Positions 33,579 to 43,338 of a stretch of 64,000 nucleotides of DNA are shown here, piece by piece (within the stretch, counting starts at the first letter, position 1; every line of letters starts with the position of its first letter). The position numbers and the translations under genes are program-made. The notes beneath the pieces were generated by a model that ran no database searches, was not told the origin of the DNA, and saw nothing but the letters and a program-made list of their open reading frames with translations. The stretch lies in the NCBI RefSeq assembly GCF_000173075.1, contig NZ_ABVL01000007.1, positions 248,001-312,000 of the forward strand. The letters run 5' to 3'. Source of the stretch: Chthoniobacter flavus Ellin428. GTDB lineage: Bacteria; Verrucomicrobiota; Verrucomicrobiia; Chthoniobacterales; Chthoniobacteraceae.

Positions 33579-35198
33579 CTATTTCACCTTCACGTTCCGC
33601 CGTAGGAAGGTGGGGACGTCGAGGTCTTGGCCGTCGACGATGGTGGGCTCGCTTTTTTCGAAACGGCCGCGGGTGACGGGCTCGAATTGCATTTGCTCCT
33701 GCTTGGCCAGGGTGGGCTTGGGCTTGGGTTGTTTCGGGCCGCGCGCGTGCTCGGAAGCGGGGGCCGGTGCGGGCTCCGTGTAAAGCGGGGCGGCCTCGGC
33801 GGCGACAGGCGTGGGCATGTGCGGTGCACGGGTGGCGGTGTCGACGTAGACCGGCTCGGGTTCAGACTCCGGTTCACGGACGGGGCGGACTCGCGAGACG
33901 CGCCGTGGGACGGGCTCGGGTTCCGGTTCCGGGATGTGCTCGATGATTTCCGGTTCTGGAATGCGCTCGGCAACGACGGGCTCGTGAGTGCGTTCGACCA
34001 CAACGGGTTCCGGGATGCGCGTAGTGACTGGCGGCTCGACGATGCGTGCGGCGATGGCGGGTTCGACGGGGGCGACCGGCTCGGGTGTCCGCTCGATGAC
34101 GACCGGTTCGCGAACAGGCGCCAGGCTGACGGGGGCGGCCGGCGCTGGAGCCGGGGTGACGGAAACCGGCGCACTTTCGACCCGCGCGGCGGGGCGCGGT
34201 GCGACCGGGACGGCGGCGGCCGGTGCGCCTTGCAACGCGCTGAGGATGGTGACGCTGATCTTTTGGCCGAGCGCAGGATCGACGGCGGCGCCGAAGAGCA
34301 GGCGCGTCTGGTCGCTGATGTGGCGGTTGAGTTCCTCCATCAGGATCTGCACTTCGTTGAGGGTGGTCGAAGGGCCACCGGCGACGTTGACGAGAATGTT
34401 GCGGGCATCCTCGAGCATGCGGCCCTTGTCCATCAGCGGATTCTTGAGGGCGCGGGTGAGGGCTTCGTGGGCGCGGTTGTCGCCGTCCGCTTCACCGAAA
34501 CCGAAGACACAATGCGCGCCCGCTTCACCCGAGCCGCGGAGGGCGGTGACGATTTCGTCGAAGCCGATGTGCACGAGTCCGCGCTGGTGCATGAGGCGAA
34601 TGATGGCGCGGATGCTTTGGCTGACCGTCTGGTCAGCGGTTGCGAATGCCTCGTGGATGCCGGCGAGCGGCGCGACGGCATCGCCCATGCGGTCGTTTTC
34701 GAAATGGATGACGACGTCCGAATAACGCTGCAGCGCGGCCAACGCTTCATCCGCTTGCGCGCGGCGGCGCCGACCTTCGAAAGCGAAAGGCAACGTGGCG
34801 AAGGCGACGACGAGTGCCTTTTGTTCGCGGGCGAGGGAAGCGACTATACGGGCCGCGCCGGAGCCGGTGCCGCCCCCGAGACCCACACAGAGAAAGACGA
34901 GTTGCGCACCTTCGATCGCATTGCGGATTTCCTCTACACCTTCTTCGGCCGCCGCGTAGCCAAGCTCCGGGTCGCCGCCGGCGCCGAGTCCGCGTGTGGT
35001 GGTACGGCCGATCTGGACCTTTTGCTCCACCACGGAGGCGGTCAGCGCCTGCGCATCGGTATTGATGGCGATGAGTTCCGCGTTGTGCAGGCCATCGAGC
35101 AAAAGACGGTCGAGCACATTGCCGCCGGCGCCTCCCAGACCGACGACTTTGATACGGACGTCATAGGCGGTGGAGGAGTTCCGGTGGACTTGGATCAT
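33579..35198 (-). CDS. ftsZ: Cell division protein FtsZ, divergent, with long Pro/Glu linker
   Basis: This 539-aa tubulin homologue has GLGGAGGN (20-27), the tubulin signature GGGTGSG (108-114) and GLGAGGDP. The GTPase part ends near 320. A linker of about 200 residues rich in Pro, Glu, Val and Arg follows, then a conserved-looking C-terminal peptide (DVPTFLRRNVKVK). The T7 synergy loop is unusual: where E. coli has NVDFADV this has HIGFDEI, so both catalytic aspartates are replaced (Gly and Glu). It is the last gene of the dcw cluster, 29 bp after ftsA. Confidence 0.93.
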   Translation of the reverse strand: MIQVHRNSSTAYDVRIKVVGLGGAGGNVLDRLLLDGLHNAELIAINTDAQALTASVVEQKVQIGRTTTRGLGAGGDPELGYAAAEEGVEEIRNAIEGAQLVFLCVGLGGGTGSGAARIVASLAREQKALVVAFATLPFAFEGRRRRAQADEALAALQRYSDVVIHFENDRMGDAVAPLAGIHEAFATADQTVSQSIRAIIRLMHQRGLVHIGFDEIVTALRGSGEAGAHCVFGFGEADGDNRAHEALTRALKNPLMDKGRMLEDARNILVNVAGGPSTTLNEVQILMEELNRHISDQTRLLFGAAVDPALGQKISVTILSALQGAPAAAVPVAPRPAARVESAPVSVTPAPAPAAPVSLAPVREPVVIERTPEPVAPVEPAIAARIVEPPVTTRIPEPVVVERTHEPVVAERIPEPEIIEHIPEPEPEPVPRRVSRVRPVREPESEPEPVYVDTATRAPHMPTPVAAEAAPLYTEPAPAPASEHARGPKQPKPKPTLAKQEQMQFEPVTRGRFEKSEPTIVDGQDLDVPTFLRRNVKVK

Positions 35199-35227
35199 GG
35201 TGGGTTAGCTCGTGGCGTATCGTCTCA

Positions 35228-36439
35228 TTAAAACAGGCCGAAAAAGGAGAACTTTTTGCGCATGCGGCCGAAGAAGCCGGAGGGGCGCTCAGGCTGCATG
35301 GCGTCGGCGTATTTGATGATACCGATGGCGGTGGAGAACTGCGGATTTTCGAAAGCGGAGGTGAGGCCGGAGACGGTCTGCGCGTGGGTGAGGTGCACCG
35401 GCATGCCGAAGATTTCCTCGGCGAGATGGTTGATACCCTTGATCAAACTGCAGCCGCCGGTGAGCATGAGGCCGGCGCCGAGGAAAGGCAGGTGGCCTTC
35501 ATCATCGAGGCGCTTTTTGAGCAGCTCGAAGGTCTCGCGGACGCGGCAATGAATGATCGTGTTCAGCATCTCGCGCTCGATCTCCTTCCCGGCGAAACCG
35601 GTCTCGTCCTTGAGCACGATCGTCTCGCCGGGGCGCGCATTGCCGAGGATAACGCTGCCTTCCTCGATCTTCAGCCGTTCCGCCTTGGCCATGGGGATGC
35701 GCAGGCCGAGCGAGATGTCGTTGGTGATGTGGTCGCCGCCAATGGCCAGCGAGCCGCTCTGCTGCACCGCGCCGTCGGAATAGACGAGATAGTCGGTGGT
35801 GCCGCCGCCGAAATCGACGACCAGTGCGCCGAGGCTCTTCTGGTTTTGATCGAGCAAGACCTGCGCGGTGGCGAGGGGATTGAAAACGACGTCGAGCACC
35901 TCAGGTCCGACTTCTTTCACGCAACGCACGCTGTTTTTGATGCGCGTGGCCACGCCGTGGATGATGTGAAAATCCGCCTCGAGCTTGCGGCCGAGCATGC
36001 CAATGGGGTTGAGCACGCCATCCTGGCCGTCGACGTAGTAGTGCTGAAGCAGCGAGTGCACGAACATGTTCGGCGCTGGGATGCTGACCTCGCGGGCACT
36101 GGCCTGGACGTCCTCGAAATCCTCTTCGCAGATTTCATCGCGATCCTCGGGGATGCTCACCGCGCCGCGGTTATTGAAGCCGGCGATGTGAGCGCCGGTG
36201 ACGCCGAGATACACGCTGCCGATCATGACATCGCTCTTTTCCTCGGCATCGACGAGTGCTTCACGGATGCATTTGCCCGCGGTTTCGAAGTCGACGATTT
36301 CGCCTTTGCGCACGCCGCGCGACGGCGCCTGGCCGACGCCGAGAATGCGAATGGTGCCATCGCCGCGGGTTTCGCCGACGACGACGCAGATTTTAGAGGT
36401 GCCAATTTCAAGACCGACTACTATGGAATCACGGGCCAT
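35228..36439 (-). CDS. ftsA: Cell division protein FtsA
   Basis: This 403-aa actin-like ATPase anchors FtsZ to the membrane. VVGLEIGTSKICVVVGE opens it, VVDFGGGTTDYLVY is the phosphate-binding loop, and GAGLMLTGGCSLIKGI is near the C-terminus. It ends with a basic, aromatic amphipathic tail (FGRMRKKFSFFGLF) fitting the membrane-targeting helix. The start abuts the ftsQ stop. Confidence 0.97.
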   Translation of the reverse strand: MARDSIVVGLEIGTSKICVVVGETRGDGTIRILGVGQAPSRGVRKGEIVDFETAGKCIREALVDAEEKSDVMIGSVYLGVTGAHIAGFNNRGAVSIPEDRDEICEEDFEDVQASAREVSIPAPNMFVHSLLQHYYVDGQDGVLNPIGMLGRKLEADFHIIHGVATRIKNSVRCVKEVGPEVLDVVFNPLATAQVLLDQNQKSLGALVVDFGGGTTDYLVYSDGAVQQSGSLAIGGDHITNDISLGLRIPMAKAERLKIEEGSVILGNARPGETIVLKDETGFAGKEIEREMLNTIIHCRVRETFELLKKRLDDEGHLPFLGAGLMLTGGCSLIKGINHLAEEIFGMPVHLTHAQTVSGLTSAFENPQFSTAIGIIKYADAMQPERPSGFFGRMRKKFSFFGLF

Positions 36440-37540
36440 CTAGGGGTTCAGACGGAAGGGTTTTTTCAGGGGCTGATTTCCCGTGGAGCCACGGGAAGGG
36501 GTGGAAGATTTGGGTGAGGACTTTGGCGACGACCTGGGCGTGGAATCCCCATGGTGCGTTTCGACGGAGGGCTTCGGCGCCGGATGATGCTCGTTCGCCG
36601 CATTGGAGTTGGCGCCCGGCTTCGGAGGCATGCCTTCGGCGATGGCCGCGGCGGCGGCAGCGTCGGCCTCGGGATCGTAGAAGGTGACGGGGATGTTGCG
36701 CTCGACGATGAGATTGACGGTCTGCAATTCCTTGTGGTCTTCGGTCGCGCGATCGAGGCAGCGATAGAGGCGCTCCAATTGATGATCGAGACGGTCGAGG
36801 CCGAAGGTGATCTTCGCATGACGCTGGTCGGTCACGATGAGGCAGTAGCCCTTGGAGATGTCGATGTTGCGCACCTGGAAGCGCGTGCTGTCGGCGTTCA
36901 ACCGGATCAGTTCGAGCGCGGATTGCATCTCGATGACGTTCACCCGTTTGCCGGGGACGAGATTTCCGGTCTCAAAGCCGGTGATGATCGGCAGGTGATA
37001 GTATTCGGGCAAGAGCACGCGGCTGCGCAGCACCACGCCGCGGGCATCGATGAGGAAAGATTTGTCCGAGGCGCTCGGGTCTTCGTCGCCCTTGGCCGCG
37101 ACCCAGGCGATGGGGCGGCGTTCGCCGATGGTGATGTTGATGCGATTCGGCAGGACGCGCTGCACCACGGCGTTCTCGACCTGCGGCAGGTGCTCGATGG
37201 CCTCGCGCGCATGGCCGAGATCGACGGTGAAAATATTCCGGCCCTCGACGATGTTCGCTGCCGTGAGCACTTGATCACGGGTCAACGAGCCGTCGGTGGC
37301 GAAATTGATGTCGTGGAGATAGTAGTCCGGATTCTCCCAGACGAACCGGCGGAGCGCTTCCTTGCCGCCAAACCACGAGCCGGCGATGAGGCCGACGAAG
37401 AAGACGGTCTTGAAAATGAAACCGCAGATCGCGCGGAATCGGCGCGAACGTTCGGTACTCGCGCGCAGCTTGACGTCAAGCAGGTGCTGCTGCTTGCGCT
37501 GGCGCGAACTGGAGATGCGCTTGTTGCTGGGAATTTTCAT
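36440..37540 (-). CDS. ftsQ: Cell division protein FtsQ (POTRA domain)
   Basis: This 366-aa bitopic protein has a basic N-terminal cytosolic stretch, one transmembrane helix (FIFKTVFFVGLIAGSWF), and a POTRA domain (LHDINFATDGSLTRDQVLTAANI...VENAVVQRVLPNRINITIGERRPIAWV). A low-complexity Pro/Ser tail extends past the usual end. It is part of the FtsQBL divisome subcomplex. The ATG at 37540 overlaps the ddl stop by 4 nt; the upstream frame is shadow. Confidence 0.9.
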   Translation of the reverse strand: MKIPSNKRISSSRQRKQQHLLDVKLRASTERSRRFRAICGFIFKTVFFVGLIAGSWFGGKEALRRFVWENPDYYLHDINFATDGSLTRDQVLTAANIVEGRNIFTVDLGHAREAIEHLPQVENAVVQRVLPNRINITIGERRPIAWVAAKGDEDPSASDKSFLIDARGVVLRSRVLLPEYYHLPIITGFETGNLVPGKRVNVIEMQSALELIRLNADSTRFQVRNIDISKGYCLIVTDQRHAKITFGLDRLDHQLERLYRCLDRATEDHKELQTVNLIVERNIPVTFYDPEADAAAAAAIAEGMPPKPGANSNAANEHHPAPKPSVETHHGDSTPRSSPKSSPKSSTPSRGSTGNQPLKKPFRLNP

Positions 37541-38484
37541 GGGTGGCGGCGAGCGAGCGAGAGTTCGATGACACGGGCGCAAAGCTCGGCGTAACTGATG
37601 CCCGCCGCGGCGGCGGCTTCGGGCAGCAGGCTCACCTGGGTCATGCCGGGGATGGTATTGATCTCGAGCACGTACGGCTCACCGGCGCCGGTGAGCAGGA
37701 CATCCACGCGGCAATAGGTTTCGAGATGGATAGCGCGCGCGGCGGCGAGGGCGACCTCCTGCACGCGGCGGGTGAGTTCGTCACTGATCATGGCCGGGCA
37801 GGTGTGTTCGGCAGCGCCGCCGGCCTTGGGATTCAGGAACGGATACTTGTTGTCGAAGTTGTAGAAGTCCTTCGCGGGCTTGATCTCGATGATCGGCAGC
37901 GCCTGGTCGCCGAGGACGCCGACGGTCAATTCGCGGCCATTGATGAAATCTTCAACGAGCAGCTCTTTTCCGTAACTCCACGCCTCGCGCATGGTGTCCG
38001 CGACTTTCGCTTCTTCGCGCACGATGAAGACGCCGACGCTGGAGCCTTCCTTGGGCGCCTTGACGACGTAGGGGAGTGGCAGGGTCGGATTGGCGCCGTC
38101 GCGCAGGATTTCGAACGCGGCGGTTGGGACGTGATGCTTCTGGAAGCATTGCTTCGTGGCGATCTTGTCGATGGCCAATTCGCTGTTCGCCACGCCTTCG
38201 CCGGTGTAGGCGACGCCACGCGATTCGAGGATACGCTGGATCTGGCCGTCCTCACCAAAGGTGCCGTGGATGACATTGAACGCGACGTCGGTGCCAGCGG
38301 GCACGATGAAGTCCGAGCCATTGACGTCCACTTCGGTGACGTCCGCGCCAAGCGTCCGCAAGGCATTCGCCACGCCCGCGCCGGAGGCGAGGGAGACTTT
38401 GCGTTCGGAGCCAGGACCGCCCATGAGCACGGCGATCTTCTTGTTTTTCAGGTCAATGGACACGGGATGAAATCGATTGGTCAT
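37537..38484 (-). CDS. ddl: D-alanine--D-alanine ligase
   Basis: This 315-aa ATP-grasp enzyme makes D-Ala-D-Ala for peptidoglycan. KIAVLMGGPGSERKVSLASG, FNVIHGTFGEDGQIQ, VKAPKEGSSVGVF and VLEINTIPGMTQVSLLP are classical. It lies between murC/murB and ftsQ, the usual dcw place. About 176 bp separate it from the fusion gene, with a TTAATC-type word repeat in the gap. Confidence 0.97.
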   Translation of the reverse strand: MTNRFHPVSIDLKNKKIAVLMGGPGSERKVSLASGAGVANALRTLGADVTEVDVNGSDFIVPAGTDVAFNVIHGTFGEDGQIQRILESRGVAYTGEGVANSELAIDKIATKQCFQKHHVPTAAFEILRDGANPTLPLPYVVKAPKEGSSVGVFIVREEAKVADTMREAWSYGKELLVEDFINGRELTVGVLGDQALPIIEIKPAKDFYNFDNKYPFLNPKAGGAAEHTCPAMISDELTRRVQEVALAAARAIHLETYCRVDVLLTGAGEPYVLEINTIPGMTQVSLLPEAAAAAGISYAELCARVIELSLARRHP

Positions 38485-38660
38485 TCAGACGCATACGAGA
38501 GTCTGTAGACGGTTCTTGCGGGAAAAGCGGCGCGGAGCTCTTTTGCGTCTTAATCTTGATCGTGATCTTACTCTTAATCTTTCCGACGTACAGAAAATTA
38601 CGGACGGAATTGATGACTATCGCATGAGAGCGCTTGGTGATCGGAGAACGGGAAAGCGGT

Positions 38661-40961
38661 TCAGTCATGGATCCCTTTCTCTTCGCCGACGATTTGCACT
38701 TCGGTTTCCAGTTGGATGCCGCGCTCGCGGAGCGCGACCTCTTTCACCTTGTCGATCACCGCCAGGACGTCGGCCGCGGTAGCGCCGCCATCGTTGACGA
38801 TGAAATTGCCGTGCACTTCGGAGACCTTGGCCCCGCCGACGCGCGTGCCCTTGAGGCCGAGTTCGTCGACCAATTTGCCCGCGGGGCATTGCTCGGGATT
38901 CTTGAAAATGCAGCCGGCGCTGGATTCGCGGGGTTGGCTGGTGCGGCGTTTGTGCGTGGAGGCTTCGAGCAATTTCTCGATTTCTTCGGCGTTGCCGGGA
39001 TGCCCGACGAAGGTCGCAGACACCGCGAAATTCTTTTCCAGCGTGCCGCAGTGACGGTAACGCACGTCCATCTCCGCGGGCGTCTTCATGTGGAAATTAC
39101 CATGCGGATCGACGAAGCGGACGCTGACCACCTGGCGGAAGGTCTCGCCGCCCATCGCGCCGGCATTCATGCGCAGGGCGCCGCCGATGTTGCCCGGGAT
39201 GCCCTCGAGCCATTCGAAACCGCCGATCTCCGCGTCGCGCGCGGCATAGGCGAGTTCTTTCTGCTTCACCCCGACGCCGGCCTGGATCTTGCCATCCTTG
39301 ACTTCGATCGTCTTGAACTCACCGCGGGCGAGGTGCACGACCACGCCACGAATGCCGCCGTCGCGCACCAGTAGGTTCGAGCCGCGGCCCATGACGAAGA
39401 GCGGGATCTCGTTGAGCGTGCAGAAGCGCACCAGACGGGCGAATGCTTCCTCCGTCTCCGGCTCAGCCCAAAATTGCGCCGGGCCGCCTACGCGCATGGT
39501 GGTGTGCTTGGAGAGCGGCTCGTAAAGCTTGATCGTCCCGTGACCCATCACGGTCTGCAACTCGTCGAGTTGCTTGATGTCGCGCGCCAGGATCGAGCCC
39601 GCTTCGTGGATGTTGCCCGCGCCGAGGCTGATCACGACGTCGCCCGGTTCGAGGGCGCGTCCGATCTCCAGCGCGATCTTCTTGCGATCTGGTTGGAAGC
39701 TCGCGGCTTCGTGCCCTTCGCGGAGCATTTCGTCCACGATGGTCTGGCCGCTCACACCATCGATCGGCAATTCGCTGGCCGGATAGACATCGGCAATGAC
39801 CGCCACATCCGCATGATGAAAGGCGCGGCCGAACTCCGCCTTGAGCTTGAGCGTGCGGGAGTAACGGTGCGGCTGGAACATGCAGAGCACGCGCTTGCGG
39901 CCGGTGTTCTTCGCCGTGGCGAGCGTGGCTTTCACCTCGCTGGGGTGGTGGCCGTAGTCGTCGACCACCATGTAGCGGTCGCTGCGATACTTGATCTCGA
40001 AACGGCGGCGCGCGCCACGGAAGGATTCGAGCGCCTCGGCGATTTTGGCAAAGGGCACGCCGAGTTCCGTGGCCAGGGCGATGGCACCGACGGAATTGCT
40101 GACGTTATGCCGGCCGGGCACGTTGAGGGTGATCGCGCCGAGCGGCTCGCCGCCGCGCAAGACGCGGAAGTGCGACTGGAAATCCTTCGTGTGGACATCA
40201 TCGAAGCGGTAAAACGCGGTGTGCGATTCACCGTAGGAAATGGCGCCGGGATGCGTGCTGCAGATGCGCGTGGCATTGGCGTCGTCGGCGGAGAAGATCA
40301 CCTTGCCGCGAGTCTGCGAGAGCAATTGATTGAAGACGACCTCGATCGCCGCCAGATCGGCGTAGTAGTCGAGATGCTCCTCCTCGATGTTCAGCACGAT
40401 GGCGTGCTCGGGATGATAGAACGCGAGCGTGCCGTCGCTCTCATCGCCCTCGGCGACGAGGTATTCGCCCGTCGGGTCCCACAGCGCATTCGTGCCGAGG
40501 ATGGGGATTTCCGCGCCGACATAGTGCGAGGGATGCAGGCCGCCAACCTTGAGGACATGCGCGGCCATGGAAGACGTCGTTGTCTTGCCGTGCATGCCGC
40601 AAACCACGATCCCTTTTTTGCAATTGAGGATCGCGGCCAGCGCGTCGGCCCGGCGCACCATGTTGCGCTTGGTGCGGATCGCTTCGTCGTACTCCGGGTT
40701 GCCCGGACGAATGGCCGAGGAAAAGATGATGAGATCGGCGTCGCCGATATTCGCGGCGTCCTGGCCGAGATGAAAGCGCAGCCCGAGTTTTTCCAGGCGA
40801 TCGACCTCCACGGTGCGCGCCTTGTCCGAACCGCCGACCTGATGGCCGAGGGCGAGCAGGAGCCCGGCGATGCCGCTCATGCCCGAGCCGGCCACGCCGA
40901 TGAGGTGAATTTTCAATTCACCTCCGACGAGGATGTCAGCGAGGATTTGGCCCGTGTCCAT
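38661..40961 (-). CDS. murC: UDP-N-acetylmuramate--L-alanine ligase / UDP-N-acetylenolpyruvoylglucosamine reductase fusion
   Basis: This 766-aa protein fuses MurC (residues 1 to about 471) and MurB (about 472-766) in one frame. The MurC part has HLIGVAGSGMSGIAGLL, ATP loop GMHGKTTT (122-129) and DDYGHHPSEV. The MurB part has FAD-binding FVMGRGSNLLVRDGG, GIPGNIGGALRMNAGA and SSAGCIFKNPE. It thus joins the NADPH-dependent reduction that makes UDP-MurNAc to the L-Ala addition that uses it. No stop or frameshift separates the parts. The start codon abuts the murG stop. Confidence 0.95.
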   Translation of the reverse strand: MDTGQILADILVGGELKIHLIGVAGSGMSGIAGLLLALGHQVGGSDKARTVEVDRLEKLGLRFHLGQDAANIGDADLIIFSSAIRPGNPEYDEAIRTKRNMVRRADALAAILNCKKGIVVCGMHGKTTTSSMAAHVLKVGGLHPSHYVGAEIPILGTNALWDPTGEYLVAEGDESDGTLAFYHPEHAIVLNIEEEHLDYYADLAAIEVVFNQLLSQTRGKVIFSADDANATRICSTHPGAISYGESHTAFYRFDDVHTKDFQSHFRVLRGGEPLGAITLNVPGRHNVSNSVGAIALATELGVPFAKIAEALESFRGARRRFEIKYRSDRYMVVDDYGHHPSEVKATLATAKNTGRKRVLCMFQPHRYSRTLKLKAEFGRAFHHADVAVIADVYPASELPIDGVSGQTIVDEMLREGHEAASFQPDRKKIALEIGRALEPGDVVISLGAGNIHEAGSILARDIKQLDELQTVMGHGTIKLYEPLSKHTTMRVGGPAQFWAEPETEEAFARLVRFCTLNEIPLFVMGRGSNLLVRDGGIRGVVVHLARGEFKTIEVKDGKIQAGVGVKQKELAYAARDAEIGGFEWLEGIPGNIGGALRMNAGAMGGETFRQVVSVRFVDPHGNFHMKTPAEMDVRYRHCGTLEKNFAVSATFVGHPGNAEEIEKLLEASTHKRRTSQPRESSAGCIFKNPEQCPAGKLVDELGLKGTRVGGAKVSEVHGNFIVNDGGATAADVLAVIDKVKEVALRERGIQLETEVQIVGEEKGIHD

Positions 40962-42047
40962 TTATGCGCAAGAGTTGAGGATGGTGTCTGCGACCCGTTC
41001 GGCAGCTTGCTGCGGCGCCAGGCTGGCGCTGCGCGCAGACATATCGGAAAGCCGCTGCGGATCTTCGAGAAACCAGAGCAGTTTTTGAGCGAGTGTTTCG
41101 CCGCTGGTTTCGCGCTCCTTTAATAGCGTTGCCGCCCCCCTTTTTTCAAAGATATTCGCGTTGAAAGTTTGATGATCTTCCGCCGCAAAAGGATAAGGAA
41201 TGAGAATGCTCGGCAAGGCGAAGTGTGAAAGCTCGGTGAGGCTCGCCGCGCCGCTGCGCGAAATGGCGAAATCGGCGGCGCTGTAGGCTTCCTCCATACG
41301 ATGGTAAAAGGCCGCGACGAAGGCGGGGATGCCGGCCCTGGCGTAGCTCTCGCGCATTAGCTGCTCGTCCTGTTTGCCGGTGAGGTGAATGACCTGCAAC
41401 GGATGCTGGGCGAGTGAGGGCAGGGCGTTAACGAGCGATTGATTGATCCCGTGCGCGCCCTGGCTGCCGCCCATGACGAGGAGGGTGGGCTTGCCGGGCG
41501 TGAGGCCAAAGGCAGCCAGCGCCTGGGTCTGGTCGAGACGCGTGGCGAGCGAGGTGCGAATGGGCGTGCCGGTGACGGTGCACTTGCCCGGTGGAAAGAA
41601 TTGCGCGCATTCCTCGAAGCCGAGCAGCACGCGAGTGACGATGCGGCCGTTGAACTTGTTGGACTTGCCGGGAATGGCGTTGGACTCGTGGACGAAGGTG
41701 GGGACTTTCGCCGCGCGTCCGGCGAGGAGCGGCGCGGTGGAGGTGAAGCCGCCCATGCCGAGCACGGCCTGCGGCTGGAAGTCGCGATAGAGCGCCTTTA
41801 CCTGTGCCAGGCCGGCGCGGAATTTCAGGAGGAACTTGACCAGCGCGATGGGATTTTTGCTCTGCAGACCCACGCCGGGCACGCGCTCGATGCGGAAGTC
41901 GGTGCGGCCCTGGGTGGCCAGGGAATCGATCTCCTTTTCCGAGATGATGAGCATCACCTGATGCCCACGTTTGATGAGGACCTCACCGACGGCGAGGCCT
42001 GGAAAGAGGTGTCCGCCGGTGCCGCCGGCTGCGATGACGAAGTTCAT
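40962..42047 (-). CDS. murG: UDP-GlcNAc:lipid I N-acetylglucosaminyltransferase
   Basis: This 361-aa GT28 enzyme turns lipid I into lipid II at the cytosolic membrane face. FVIAAGGTGGHLFPGLAVGEVL is the N-terminal glycine loop. FVHESNAIPGKSNK and LVMGGSQGAHGIN follow, as do FAISRSGAASLTELS and PFAAEDHQTFNA near the donor site. Its stop touches the murC/murB start, and 123 bp separate it from ftsW. Confidence 0.97.
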   Translation of the reverse strand: MNFVIAAGGTGGHLFPGLAVGEVLIKRGHQVMLIISEKEIDSLATQGRTDFRIERVPGVGLQSKNPIALVKFLLKFRAGLAQVKALYRDFQPQAVLGMGGFTSTAPLLAGRAAKVPTFVHESNAIPGKSNKFNGRIVTRVLLGFEECAQFFPPGKCTVTGTPIRTSLATRLDQTQALAAFGLTPGKPTLLVMGGSQGAHGINQSLVNALPSLAQHPLQVIHLTGKQDEQLMRESYARAGIPAFVAAFYHRMEEAYSAADFAISRSGAASLTELSHFALPSILIPYPFAAEDHQTFNANIFEKRGAATLLKERETSGETLAQKLLWFLEDPQRLSDMSARSASLAPQQAAERVADTILNSCA

Positions 42048-42170
42048 AGTTCAGAAACCGCCAAATGAATCATAGAGAATGATTTTTGGCCCGCGAATCA
42101 CACGGATTACACGAAAGGAAGCGGTCTGATCCGTGTCATTCGAGTGATTCGCTGGCTCTTTTCAAGATCG

Positions 42171-43331
42171 TCAGATGCGGACCACGCGGCGGGCATTGCG
42201 CGTGCGGGCCCTCAGGGCCACGCTGTTGTTTTTGTCGTCCTGCTCATTGAGACCCTGACGGTAGATGTTGATCAAGATGCCAACACCGAGCAGACAGAAA
42301 ACGAGGTTCGAGCCACCGTAGCTGATGAAGGGCAGCGGCAGACCCTTGTTCGGCAACAGCGCGGTGGTGACGCCGATATTCACCGCGGCTTGCAGGGCGA
42401 TGATGACGACCACGCCGAAGCCGAGGAGCATGCCGAAACGATCACGCGCCCGCATGGAGATGATCGCGCCGCAGAGGATGAAAACGATGTAGGTGAAGAC
42501 GACGGCGAGCGTCACGCGCAGGCCGAGCTCCTCGCCCACCACAGGGAAGATGAAGTCGGTATGAGCGAAGGGCAGATACATCATCTTCTGCCGGCCGTTG
42601 CCGAGGCCGAGTCCGTCCACACCGCCGGAGCCGAGGGCGATGAGCCCCTGCACGGTCTGGTAGGCCTCGGTCGGATACTTGTCCGGATACATGAAGGCCA
42701 TCATGCGGCCCCAGCGTTGCGGCATTTTCAGCGCGACGAAGATCAGCGCCGCGAAGCCCGAAGCGATCGTCGGCACGAGATAAAAGAGCCGCGTGCCGGC
42801 GATGAACATGAGCAGGAAGGTCGTCGTTCCGATGAGTGCGGTAGTCCCCATGTCCACTTCCGGAGCGATGAGCGCCATGAGGATGCCGGCGCCGATCAGT
42901 GGAGCGACATAGCCGCGCCAGAACTGGCGGGCGTAGGTTTCATCGCGCGCGAACCACCAGGCCACGGCGACGATGGCGGCGAGCTTGGCGAATTCCGATG
43001 GCTGGAAGGTTACGCCGATATTGATCCAGCGCCGCGAGCCATTGATGCGATGGCAGATGTGCGGGACGAAACAGAGCGAGAGCAGAAAGATCGAAAGGAC
43101 GAACCAGATCCACCAGGTCTTTTGCAACAGATGGTAATCGAGCATGGCTGCGATGGCGCAAACGACGATGCCGATACCGAGCCAGACGAGTTGGCGTTTG
43201 AGCAGGAACACCGCACTCCCATGGCTCTCCGGCGCGTAGGCCGAGGTGCTCGACAGCATGACGATGCCGAGCACGATCAGGCAGATGACCGTGACGACTA
43301 GGAGGTAGACACTGGTGCGTTGGGCGTTCAA
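42171..43331 (-). CDS. ftsW: Lipid II polymerase FtsW (SEDS family)
   Basis: This 386-aa protein has about ten membrane spans and the SEDS motifs SFQPSEFAKLAAIV-like (GVTFQPSEFAKLA), GSGGVDGLGLGNGRQKMMYLPFAHTDFIF and LPLPFISYGGSNLV. It polymerises glycan strands with FtsI at the septum. Start ATG at 43331, 7 bp after the LysM gene. Confidence 0.97.
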   Translation of the reverse strand: MNAQRTSVYLLVVTVICLIVLGIVMLSSTSAYAPESHGSAVFLLKRQLVWLGIGIVVCAIAAMLDYHLLQKTWWIWFVLSIFLLSLCFVPHICHRINGSRRWINIGVTFQPSEFAKLAAIVAVAWWFARDETYARQFWRGYVAPLIGAGILMALIAPEVDMGTTALIGTTTFLLMFIAGTRLFYLVPTIASGFAALIFVALKMPQRWGRMMAFMYPDKYPTEAYQTVQGLIALGSGGVDGLGLGNGRQKMMYLPFAHTDFIFPVVGEELGLRVTLAVVFTYIVFILCGAIISMRARDRFGMLLGFGVVVIIALQAAVNIGVTTALLPNKGLPLPFISYGGSNLVFCLLGVGILINIYRQGLNEQDDKNNSVALRARTRNARRVVRI

Positions 43332-43338
43332 CGGAGGC

